In this document: in pieces, positions 42,235 to 49,959 of the stretch
Numbering within the stretch: position 1 is the first letter of the stretch
Layout of the letters: each line of letters opens with the position of its first letter
Source: Candidatus Sulfuritelmatomonas gaucii
GTDB taxonomy: Bacteria > Acidobacteriota > Terriglobia > Terriglobales > Acidobacteriaceae
Direction of reading: 5' to 3'
DNA: 50,761 nucleotides
NCBI GenBank assembly: GCA_900290245.1
Contig: OKRB01000098.1
Span: 63,492 to 114,252, forward strand
Notes under the pieces: model-generated
Told to the model about the DNA's origin: nothing
What the model saw: only the letters and a program-made list of their open reading frames with translations
Database searches by the model: none
Made by a program: the position numbers and the translations under genes

Positions 42235-43710
42235 TTACTGCTTCGCCGGCAAGCTCGGCGGCGCTTCAACATATTCGCTTCCTACGCGCGCCACGATCTG
42301 GTCTCGCCGGTCGGCCAGCAGCTTCAGCTTCTCAGTTACCGCGATGAATTCCTTCTTTTGTTCGTCGGAGAGTCCGGAGCCCGCCTGCCCGGGGACGGGA
42401 GGGTTTACGGCGCTCTGCCCTGTGATCTTTTCGAGGGCGTCGAGCCTGGCTTGCAGCACGGGAATCTCCCGGTCAATCAGCACCGGCTTGATCAACGGCG
42501 TCTTTTCACGGCCCGCTGCAACTTCATTACGATTATTTTCTTCCCACACCGGCAACACGCCCACATGCCCCAGGTCCACGCGAATGCCCGCTGGCCCATA
42601 GTCATCGCGCACGGCAGAGAACAGCGCAATCAACTCGTCTCTCGGATCGCCATTCGAATCCGGATTGAGCCCGTCGACATAGGTGCGCGACTGGTTCGAC
42701 AAGAAATTTCCGAGCGAATAAAAGATGATGGTGTTGCGGCCGTCCTGCGTCTTGTATGTCTCGATCGGCTGCAGCACGTGGGGATGCGCGCCCACGATCA
42801 CGCTCGCTCCCGCCTCCATCATTTTGTGCGCCAGGTCTACATCCTCAGGCCGTGGCGCCGTCGAGTATTCAATGCCCCAGTGCACGCTCACCACCAGCAT
42901 GTCGCACTGCGCCCGCGCCGCCTTGATGGCTGCCAGCACCGTTGCCTCGTCCGCGCCGGGCGCGCCATTGGCTTCGCTGGGGTACGGAAAGAAATTCACG
43001 TGCGGCTGATCGTCTTTGTCGGGATTACGGTTGCCGTTGAGCCAGCGCGTCATCCCCAGCCAGCCCACCTTGATGCCGTTGGCCTCGGTAATCACCGGTT
43101 GCCACGCCGTAGCCGCATTGTCGCTCGTCCCCGCCATCAGCAGGCCTGCGTCATTGAGGTGTTCGCGGCTCTCGGCAAAGCCGGCCCACCCCTGGTCAAA
43201 TACGTGATTGTTGGCGAACGAAACGATTTTGATGCCGCTGGCTTTGAGCGCCTCGGGCAGCGCGAGCGGCGCGTCGAACATAAACGCCTTGGTCCCATGC
43301 GAGTGCTCCGGCGCCACCGGCGTTTCCAGGTTCACAAAGCCGAAGTTCGCGCCCTCAAACACGTCGGCCACGTCGCTAAAGAGCGCGGACCAGCCCTGCT
43401 CGCCTTCACCGGCCGCGGCGCCCGCTTGCCTCACCGCTTCGTGCGGAATCACGTCGCCGGCAACCGCGAAATTTACCCTCGCCAGCTCGTGCGGATACGG
43501 CACAACGACATCCGCGTGATGCCGGGCGTGAGTGCCCGCCGCCAGCGCAAAGCCCACAGCGCAGAGCCCGAGGACAGCGAGCCCGGCGCGCCATTGCCGC
43601 CGTAGTGCGCCCCAGACCGCCCCGCTTCGGCGCAAGGCGATTCTTCCCGCGCCAGTCGGCTCGTCTATCGCTCCCGGCTGGCGGCCGCGTTGTAGAACCC
43701 AATCCATCAC
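42235..43710 (-). CDS. CapA family protein (PGA_cap metallophosphatase-like)
   Basis: The 491-residue protein has an N-terminal transmembrane anchor (AVLGLCAVGFALAAG, about residues 45-60) and a calcineurin-like CapA domain: NFAVAGDVIPHEAV, FVNLETPVAPEHS, IVSFANNHVFDQGW, SVHWGIEY, GAHPHVLQPIETY, and YSLGNFLSNQS. Such proteins are needed for poly-gamma-glutamate capsule synthesis in Bacillus, but most homologues stand alone and have no known substrate. No capB or capC is nearby, so a capsule role is not supported. The C-terminal 100 residues contain a predicted coiled region (LQARLDALEKITGQ). Confidence 0.85.
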   Translation of the reverse strand: MMDWVLQRGRQPGAIDEPTGAGRIALRRSGAVWGALRRQWRAGLAVLGLCAVGFALAAGTHARHHADVVVPYPHELARVNFAVAGDVIPHEAVRQAGAAAGEGEQGWSALFSDVADVFEGANFGFVNLETPVAPEHSHGTKAFMFDAPLALPEALKASGIKIVSFANNHVFDQGWAGFAESREHLNDAGLLMAGTSDNAATAWQPVITEANGIKVGWLGMTRWLNGNRNPDKDDQPHVNFFPYPSEANGAPGADEATVLAAIKAARAQCDMLVVSVHWGIEYSTAPRPEDVDLAHKMMEAGASVIVGAHPHVLQPIETYKTQDGRNTIIFYSLGNFLSNQSRTYVDGLNPDSNGDPRDELIALFSAVRDDYGPAGIRVDLGHVGVLPVWEENNRNEVAAGREKTPLIKPVLIDREIPVLQARLDALEKITGQSAVNPPVPGQAGSGLSDEQKKEFIAVTEKLKLLADRRDQIVARVGSEYVEAPPSLPAKQ

Positions 43711-43930
43711 GATCCGGCTTCCTCCTGGGCCAGAACCTCGAATGAAATCAGCATACAGGCCCGTTGCAGGCCTCTAATTCGGAATCCGGCCGCCGGGTAT
43801 CCGCCCCGCCTATGGCTTCCCGAACGTCCGGGCCCTTTGGATCGTCTATCTTGCAGTTGAGAACTGTTACCCTGAAGCAGGAGCAGGACTTCCGGGCCGC
43901 GCCCACCATGCGGGACCGGAGAACGCGCAA

Positions 43931-45127
43931 ATGGCAGAGTTCGTCATCAAGCTGGCTGATGAGCGTGGCCACGTACAGGAGCAGGTGCAAACCGCGGCCA
44001 CGGCCGAGGAGTTGCGCGCCCGCTTCTCGCACGCGGGCTATCACGTCTATTCCGTTCGGGCCCGCGGCGGCCTCGTCCTCGGCCGTCCCCGCAAAGTCAA
44101 GCTCGAGCCGTTTCTTATCTTTAACCAGCAGTTCTTAACGCTGATTCGCGCCGGCCTGCCCATCCTGGGCTCCATCCAGATGCTGGGCAAGATCCAGAAG
44201 AACGCCGCGTTTTCAAGCCAGATCGAAGACGTTTCCACACGCGTCAAGCGCGGCGAAGCGCTTTCGGCGGCTTTCGAGGCGCAAAGCGGATTTCCGCTGA
44301 TGTACACGACCACGCTTCTGGCCGGCGAGCGATCGGGCAATCTGCCTGAGGTTCTTGAACGTTATGTGAACTTTCAGAAAGTGGCGCTCGCTCTGCGCAA
44401 GAAGCTGATCGGCTCGCTCATCTATCCGTGCGTGCTGCTTACGCTGGTTTGCGGCCTTCTCACTTTCATGATCACCGTGGTGGTGCCGCAGTTTGCGCAG
44501 CTTTACGATCAACTCGGCAGCAAACTGCCCGCCCTGACTGTCGACCTGTTGAACTTTGGCAAATTCATGCAGCACAACATACTGTGGCTGGCTCTAGCCG
44601 TGCTGACCATTGCCGTTGCCGGTTACCGGTTTGCTATTACCGAGCGCGGCCGGGACTTTATCGACGGCGTTCGCGTCAAGCTGCCCGTCTTCGGCAAGAT
44701 CTGGACCAAGTACCAGGTGGCGCTTTTCTCGCGCACGCTTTCCACACTGCTCACCGGCGGCCTGCCGCTGGTGCCTTCGCTCGAGACGGCGGCGCGGTCC
44801 ATCTCTTCGCGGCGCGTATCCAAAGCGGTGCAGTCTTCGATCGGGACTGTAAGTGAGGGCAAGAGCCTGGCCGAATCGCTGGCCCGAACCAAGGTCTTTC
44901 CCGGCCTGGCGTCGGAGATGATCACCGTGGGCGAGCAGACCGGCGCGTTGCCGCAGATGCTCAACTCCGTGGCCGAGTTTTTTGAGGAAGATGTGGCCAC
45001 GGCGCTTGCCGCCGCCCTGGCACTCATTGAGCCCGCAATCCTGATCGTGATGGGCTGCGTGGTGGTCTTCATTTTGATCTCGCTTTACCTGCCCATATTT
45101 TCAATGGGGCAAGCAACCGCGATGTGA
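43931..45127 (+). CDS. pilC: Type IV pilus/type II secretion inner-membrane platform protein (PilC/GspF)
   Basis: The 398-residue protein has two T2SSF domains, each with the expected helices (for example SLIYPCVLLTLVCGLLTFMI and the C-terminal PAILIVMGCVVVFILISLYL). Conserved pieces include FNQQFLTLIRAGLPILGSIQ, FLAGERSGNLPEVLE-like TLLAGERSGNLPEVLERY, and MITVGEQTGALPQML. It anchors the motor ATPase at the membrane. It is the first gene of the pil operon; GGAG lies 9 bases before the ATG. Whether the system builds pili or secretes proteins cannot be decided from this gene. Confidence 0.93.
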   Translation: MAEFVIKLADERGHVQEQVQTAATAEELRARFSHAGYHVYSVRARGGLVLGRPRKVKLEPFLIFNQQFLTLIRAGLPILGSIQMLGKIQKNAAFSSQIEDVSTRVKRGEALSAAFEAQSGFPLMYTTTLLAGERSGNLPEVLERYVNFQKVALALRKKLIGSLIYPCVLLTLVCGLLTFMITVVVPQFAQLYDQLGSKLPALTVDLLNFGKFMQHNILWLALAVLTIAVAGYRFAITERGRDFIDGVRVKLPVFGKIWTKYQVALFSRTLSTLLTGGLPLVPSLETAARSISSRRVSKAVQSSIGTVSEGKSLAESLARTKVFPGLASEMITVGEQTGALPQMLNSVAEFFEEDVATALAAALALIEPAILIVMGCVVVFILISLYLPIFSMGQATAM

Positions 45128-45154
45128 CCGCGGGAGTCGAGGAGGTTTTTTCCC

Positions 45155-46789
45155 ATGGCCCAAACCACTGTATTGCCGCTGCCATCGCCATTGAACGGGG
45201 ACGAGCGCGGCCAGGCTGAAGCGATGGCGCGGCGCTATCACGCCGAGTTTGTCGACCTGAAGAATTTCAAGATCCAGCACGATCTGCTGCGCACCGTGCC
45301 TGTGGAGCTCATGTTCCGCTACAATTTCGTGCCCATTGAGCAGACCCCCGATGCGCTCGTGATTGCCGTCAGCGATCCCTCGCGCCTGATGGTGCTCGAT
45401 GAGATCTCGGGACTGCTTGGCAGCCGCATCGTGGCCCGTGTGGCCACCCTGTCGCAAATTACCGAGGTGCTCAAGAAGACCGAGCAGTCGCAGCGCGTTC
45501 TGGATGAAGCCAGCGAGGGACTTACCTTCGACGTCCTCACCGGCGACGACAACTCCGACGAAAACATCTCCATTGAGAAGCTCACCAGCGAAGAAGACAT
45601 CAGCCCCATCATCCGCCTCGTCGACACCACCATCTTTACCGCACTCGAGCGCCGCGCCTCCGATATTCACATCGAGAGCTACGACGATTCCGTGCACGTC
45701 AAGTACCGCATCGACGGCGTTCTTCAGGAAGCCATGGCGCCCATCGCCCGCGAGCATCACGGAACCATTCTCGGCCGCATCAAGATCATGAGCGAGCTCG
45801 ACATCGCCGAAAAGCGCGTGCCGCAGGACGGCCGCTTCCGCGTGCGCTACAAGAACCGCCTGATCGACTTCCGCGTATCGATCATGCCGACCATTTACGG
45901 CGAAAACGCCGTGCTCCGCGTGCTCGACAAAGAGTCGATGAGCGAAAAGTTCAAGCACCTCACGCTCGACGTAGTGGGCTTTGCCGACGAAGACCTTCGC
46001 CGCTTCCGCCGCTACATTCGCGAGCCTTACGGCATGGTGCTGGTCACCGGGCCAACCGGCTCAGGTAAAACCACCACGCTTTATGCCGCGCTCAACGAGA
46101 TCAAGAGCGATGAAGACAAGATCATCACCATCGAGGATCCGGTGGAGTATCAGATTCGCGGCATCACGCAGATTCCCGTCAATGAGAAAAAAGGCCTGAC
46201 CTTCGCGCGTGGGCTGCGCTCCATTCTGCGCCACGACCCCGACAAAATCCTCGTCGGCGAGATCCGCGACCAGGAGACGGCGCAGATCGCCATCAACTCC
46301 GCCCTCACCGGCCACCTCGTATTTACCACCGTCCACGCCAACAACGTGGTGGACGTGCTGGGCCGATTCCTCAACATGGGCGTCGAGGCGTACAACTTTG
46401 TCTCCGCGCTCAACTGCATCCTGGCGCAGCGGCTGGTGCGTACCATCTGCGAATACTGTGGACGAACCGTGCACTACGACGACGAAGCGCTGACCGCCAG
46501 CGGTCTCGATCCCGCCGAGTGGCGCAGCTTCGACTTCCGCGAAGGCGCGGGATGCATGGAGTGCGGCGGCACCGGCTACCGCGGCCGCACCGCCATCCAC
46601 GAGCTGCTCGACCTCACCGATAACATCCGGGAAATTATTCTCGCCAAAAAGCCAACTTCGGAGATCCGCAAGGAAGCGCAAAAAGAGGGCATGAGCTTTC
46701 TGCGCGAATCGGCTCTCGATCGTGTTCGGCGCGGCGTTACTACACTCAAGGAGATCAACAAGGTTACATTTATTGAGGCGTCGAGATAA
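45155..46789 (+). CDS. pilB: Type IV pilus assembly/type II secretion ATPase (PilB/GspE)
   Basis: This hexameric ATPase of 544 residues drives subunit extension. An MshEN-like N-terminal domain (residues 20-140) is followed by the secretion ATPase core: Walker A GPTGSGKTTTLYAAL, Asp box IITIEDPVEYQI, Walker B ILVGEIRDQETAQIA, and His box GHLVFTTVHANN. A zinc site (CEYC near 440 and CMEC near 478) is typical of GspE/PilB. AGGAGG lies 10 bases upstream of the start. It follows pilC by 27 bp and precedes pilM after a low-complexity repeat. Confidence 0.95.
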   Translation: MAQTTVLPLPSPLNGDERGQAEAMARRYHAEFVDLKNFKIQHDLLRTVPVELMFRYNFVPIEQTPDALVIAVSDPSRLMVLDEISGLLGSRIVARVATLSQITEVLKKTEQSQRVLDEASEGLTFDVLTGDDNSDENISIEKLTSEEDISPIIRLVDTTIFTALERRASDIHIESYDDSVHVKYRIDGVLQEAMAPIAREHHGTILGRIKIMSELDIAEKRVPQDGRFRVRYKNRLIDFRVSIMPTIYGENAVLRVLDKESMSEKFKHLTLDVVGFADEDLRRFRRYIREPYGMVLVTGPTGSGKTTTLYAALNEIKSDEDKIITIEDPVEYQIRGITQIPVNEKKGLTFARGLRSILRHDPDKILVGEIRDQETAQIAINSALTGHLVFTTVHANNVVDVLGRFLNMGVEAYNFVSALNCILAQRLVRTICEYCGRTVHYDDEALTASGLDPAEWRSFDFREGAGCMECGGTGYRGRTAIHELLDLTDNIREIILAKKPTSEIRKEAQKEGMSFLRESALDRVRRGVTTLKEINKVTFIEASR

Positions 46790-46845
46790 GACACGGAACA
46801 AGGGAACGAGAGAGACAGGGAAGGGAACGAGGGAACAAGACAGCG
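46790..46845 (+). repeat. GGGAACA-word repeat between pilB and pilM
   Basis: The 56-bp gap is almost wholly built of GGAACAAGGGAACGAG and AGGGAAGGGAACGAGG-like units. The same type of run occurs again at 49880-49958, upstream of the pseudopilin gene. Both lie between genes of one operon. The repeats are rich in GGGAAC, AGGG and GGGAG, so they may incidentally act as ribosome-binding sequence. Confidence 0.75.
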
Positions 46846-47775
46846 ATGAGTCCGATCTTCGGGAAAAACTCGGGCGGGGCAAAGGCGGGTGGACGTCCGC
46901 CGGTTGCGGTTGAAATTACGCCGGAAGGCGTACTGGCTGCCGCGCGCTCCGGCGGCAAATCGGACGCGGGCCGCGGACATGTGTACGCATTTGTTCCGCT
47001 GGCGCCCGGCGCGCTGGTTGCCGGCATCGAAGAGCCGAACCTGCGCGCACCCGATGCCGTCATCGCCGCCATCCGCTCTGCCGTGGCCGAAGTTTCTCCG
47101 CGCAGCCGGGCCGTGACGCTGGTCCTTCCCGACATCCTGGTCCGCGTGTTTGTCCTCGACTTCGATTCCATGCCTGCAAATGCGGCCGAGGCCATCCCCG
47201 TGGTGCGCTTCCGCCTCCGCAAAATGATTCCCTTTGATGTGGAGCACGCCGGCCTCGGCTACCAGATCCTGAAGCAGGACGAGAACGAGTGCAAGGTGCT
47301 GGCCGCGGTGATGCCGGGTCCCATCCTCGCCGAGTATGAAGCTGCAATTCGCAGTGCCGGATGCGAACCCGGCGCGGTGCTGCCTTCCAGCCTCGCCGCT
47401 CTTGAAGCGACTGACTCCATGGAAGCGATCCTGGCCGCCAATCTGAGCACGCATGTCATGACGACTTCCATCGCCAATGGCCGCGACCTGCTTCTCTATC
47501 GCACCATCGACCTGGCTGCTGACTCGCGCCAGCGCGCCATCGACATTCAGCGGGGAATCGCCGTGGCCGCGGCATATTTTGAAGACAAGCTGGGCTCGCG
47601 GCCGCGCGAGCTCTATTACGCGGGAATCCATGACCTGGGCGACTTCGCACGCGCGGTCAACGATCCTGCCCTCTCCGTGGTCGACTGGGTTCCGCGTCCC
47701 GACGAAGGCGCGGTGACCGCGCTGCCCCAAATCAGTTTTGCCGGCGTCGACGGTGCATTGGCGGGGGTGAGCTAG
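46846..47775 (+). CDS. pilM: Actin-like pilus alignment protein PilM
   Basis: The 309-residue protein has the PilM pattern: an N-terminal segment RPPVAVEITPEGVLAAARS, LVLPDILVRVFVLDFDSMP, VVRFRLRKMIPFDVEHAGL, and a C-terminal half with VAAAYFEDKLGSRPRELYYA. It is the cytoplasmic partner that binds the N-terminus of PilN and links the alignment complex to PilB/PilC. The nucleotide-binding residues are less clear than in Thermus PilM, and the protein is about 40 residues shorter than many. It is 3 bp from pilN. Confidence 0.85.
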   Translation: MSPIFGKNSGGAKAGGRPPVAVEITPEGVLAAARSGGKSDAGRGHVYAFVPLAPGALVAGIEEPNLRAPDAVIAAIRSAVAEVSPRSRAVTLVLPDILVRVFVLDFDSMPANAAEAIPVVRFRLRKMIPFDVEHAGLGYQILKQDENECKVLAAVMPGPILAEYEAAIRSAGCEPGAVLPSSLAALEATDSMEAILAANLSTHVMTTSIANGRDLLLYRTIDLAADSRQRAIDIQRGIAVAAAYFEDKLGSRPRELYYAGIHDLGDFARAVNDPALSVVDWVPRPDEGAVTALPQISFAGVDGALAGVS

Positions 47776-47778
47776 CAC

Positions 47779-48609
47779 ATGCGCGTCACGCTCAATCTCG
47801 CCACTCGCCCGTTTGCCGATCTCGCGCCGACCCTGCGCCGCTTGCGGATTGGAATGGGTGTGCTGGCCGTGCTTTCTCTGCTCTTCCTGCTGGGACTGCA
47901 TCTCTTCGACCGCGAGGCGGCAACGGCCCGCGCCCGCGATCACTCGCTCGACGGCCAGATCGCCCGCGTGCAGGGCGAGCGCACGGCGGCCGAGGGCTTT
48001 ATGAACCGGCCTGACAACGCGCGACTATTGAATCAAGCGGAGTTTCTGAACCAACGCTTCGATGAGAAGGGGTTCTCCTGGACGCTGGCCATGGAAGCCA
48101 TGGAGACGGTGCTGCCCGGCGGCGTGCAGGTGACAGCCATTGAACCGCTCCGCGACAAAGACGGCCACATCACCGTGCACGTGCGCGTGGTGGGGCCGCG
48201 TGACCGCGCCGACGACCTGGTCGCGAACCTCGAGCGCTCGCGGCGATTCCTGCAGCCGCGCATCGTGGGAGAAACTGCCGAGTCCACCAACGGCCCAGCG
48301 CAGCGCCAGGAACCAATCAGCCCGTCAAATCGCTTTGACTTCGACTTGCTCGCCGACTACAACCCGCCCTCGCCCCAAGAACGCGTGGCCGCGGAGCGCG
48401 CTGCGGCTAAAGCCGCCGCCAAAGCGAAGATGTCTGTGCCGGCCGGCATTGAAAGGCCAAAACACCTGGCACCGGCCCCAGCCCCGCTTCCCGCTCCGGC
48501 TCGGGCTCCCGCTGCGCCGCAAAGCAAGGGCCGCCAGCCCTACACCGGTGCGACACCCGGACCGACTGGGCGCTACTTCCAGACCCCCCCCAGCGGAGGT
48601 CCGCAATGA
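47779..48609 (+). CDS. pilN: Pilus assembly protein PilN
   Basis: The 276-residue bitopic membrane protein begins with a conserved cytoplasmic tail (MRVTLNLATRPFADLAP, cf. INLLPxR in other PilN), a membrane helix (MGVLAVLSLLFLLGLHLF), a coiled coil, and a ferredoxin-like periplasmic domain (LPGGVQVTAIEPLRDKDGHI). The last 100 residues are a long Ala/Pro-rich tail absent in most PilN proteins. It dimerises with PilO. Its stop overlaps the pilO start as ATGA. Confidence 0.85.
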   Translation: MRVTLNLATRPFADLAPTLRRLRIGMGVLAVLSLLFLLGLHLFDREAATARARDHSLDGQIARVQGERTAAEGFMNRPDNARLLNQAEFLNQRFDEKGFSWTLAMEAMETVLPGGVQVTAIEPLRDKDGHITVHVRVVGPRDRADDLVANLERSRRFLQPRIVGETAESTNGPAQRQEPISPSNRFDFDLLADYNPPSPQERVAAERAAAKAAAKAKMSVPAGIERPKHLAPAPAPLPAPARAPAAPQSKGRQPYTGATPGPTGRYFQTPPSGGPQ

Positions 48610-49262
48610 GCGAAAAGGGATCTTCCGCGACCTGGGGCGAGCGCCTCGCTTCTCCGCTGACGTGGCACTTTGTCGGCTTCGCCGTATTGCTGATCGTTGC
48701 CGTCGGTCTTGCCATTCGCCTGGGCATGGACTGGGCCGACATGAATCGTGATTCCGGCGATGTTCTGGCCGGCAAGCAGATTCAATTGAAGGCGCTCGAG
48801 CTGCAGACGGTTCCGCTGCGCGGCCTCGACAAGCGCGTGGATAAGACTCGGAACGAGATGCTCGAGTTTTACCAGAAGCGCATCCCGGCCGATTACTCAT
48901 CGATCTCCACCACCGTTGGTGGTCTCGCCGTTACATCCGGCGTGCGCCTCTCCCGTTTGCAATTCTCGCAGGGCCCTCCGGGCGAAGACCTCACCGAGAT
49001 TTCGATGGATGCGGGAATCAGCGGCGAGTATCCGGCGATCATGCGCTTCATCAACGGCATTGAGCGCAACAAGATTTTCTTCATCATCCGCGCCATGTCG
49101 CTGACCGGCCAGCAGGGCGGACTTGTGAACCTGCGCCTGCGCGTCTCCACGTGGCTGCGGCCTGAAAACGTGCCCAGTGGTTTGCCATCGACGCCGGCTG
49201 CCGGGGAATCTGCTCCTGAAGCCACACCTGAAGCACCCGCTGCCGCAAAGGAGGGCGAATAG
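48606..49262 (+). CDS. pilO: Pilus assembly protein PilO
   Basis: The 218-residue protein has one N-terminal helix (WHFVGFAVLLIVAVGLAIRL), a coiled segment with a predicted pilotin-like loop, and a ferredoxin-like domain containing EISMDAGISGEYPAIMRF and FINGIERNKIFFIIRAMSLT, typical of PilO. An Ala/Pro/Glu-rich tail ends the protein. It pairs with PilN and contacts PilP. The gene overlaps pilN by 4 bp and is followed by the pilP-like gene after 2 bp. Confidence 0.88.
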   Translation: MSEKGSSATWGERLASPLTWHFVGFAVLLIVAVGLAIRLGMDWADMNRDSGDVLAGKQIQLKALELQTVPLRGLDKRVDKTRNEMLEFYQKRIPADYSSISTTVGGLAVTSGVRLSRLQFSQGPPGEDLTEISMDAGISGEYPAIMRFINGIERNKIFFIIRAMSLTGQQGGLVNLRLRVSTWLRPENVPSGLPSTPAAGESAPEATPEAPAAAKEGE

Positions 49263-49264
49263 CC

Positions 49265-49876
49265 ATGGCCCTCGCTCTCGGCACGGAAAACAAGCGCCAG
49301 GTCATCCTGGTAGTCGTGCTCTTTGTGATCGTTCTCGGCGTCGGCGGGGTTGAGTTGTACAAAACCTTTGCGGGACCTTCGGCGCCAACCAGCCCGCCGG
49401 CGCAAGCGCAGCACCGCAATTCGTCAAACGGCGCCGGTAACGCGGCAGCGGGCAACGAGGCGCAAAAGCTCTCGAATGCCGACATCGATCCGGCACTTCA
49501 CTTTGACAAGCTGGCACAGAGTGAGGACGTCGCATACTCCGGCAGCGGCCGGAACATTTTTTCCGCGGATTCCGCGCCCGTGCCGATTCCGCAGCCCATT
49601 GCGTCCGCGCGCCCCAACGGGAATACCACTGCGCAGAACACGCCGCCACCGCCGCCGCAGCCTCCAGCCATCGACCTGAAATATTTCGGCTACTCTCAGG
49701 ATGATCAGAACAAGACGCTGAAAGCCTTCTTCGTCCACGGCGACGACATCTTCATGGCGCGGACCGGCGATATCGTCGACCATCGCTACAAAGTGGGAGC
49801 GATCCACCCGCTGAACGTTGAAGTCACGGATCTGGCCTACAACAACACGCAGACCCTCACGCTGTCAGCGTTTTAA
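49265..49876 (+). CDS. pilP: PilP-like pilus assembly protein (membrane-anchored, proline-rich)
   Basis: The 203-residue protein has an N-terminal helix (QVILVVVLFVIVLGVGGVEL), a low-complexity Pro/Ala linker, and a C-terminal beta-domain with LKYFGYSQDDQNKTLKAFFV, FMARTGDIVDHRYKVGAIHP and VEVTDLAYNNTQTLTLSAF, as in PilP/GspC homology-region proteins that contact the secretin. Canonical PilP is a lipoprotein; here no lipobox is present and a membrane helix anchors it, as in GspC. The assignment rests on gene order and the C-terminal domain. Confidence 0.8.
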   Translation: MALALGTENKRQVILVVVLFVIVLGVGGVELYKTFAGPSAPTSPPAQAQHRNSSNGAGNAAAGNEAQKLSNADIDPALHFDKLAQSEDVAYSGSGRNIFSADSAPVPIPQPIASARPNGNTTAQNTPPPPPQPPAIDLKYFGYSQDDQNKTLKAFFVHGDDIFMARTGDIVDHRYKVGAIHPLNVEVTDLAYNNTQTLTLSAF

Positions 49877-49879
49877 AAA

Positions 49880-49958
49880 CAGGGCGCGAAGGAGCAAGAA
49901 GACAGGGAACAGGGAACAAGAACGCAGGGACTAGAGAACAGGGAGCTACGGAACAGAC
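49880..49958 (+). repeat. GGGAACA-word repeat upstream of the pseudopilin gene
   Basis: From the end of the pilP-like gene to just before ATG 49960 the sequence is made of AGACAGGGAACAGGGAACAAG, ACTAGAGAACAGGGAGC and similar imperfect units. It has the same composition and orientation as the repeat at 46790-46845. Confidence 0.7.
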
Positions 49959-49959
49959 G

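Noticed and set aside
42235..43710. Capsule (poly-gamma-glutamate) synthesis locus
   Set aside because: Only a CapA-like gene is present; capB and capC are missing nearby, so a capsule locus is not supported.
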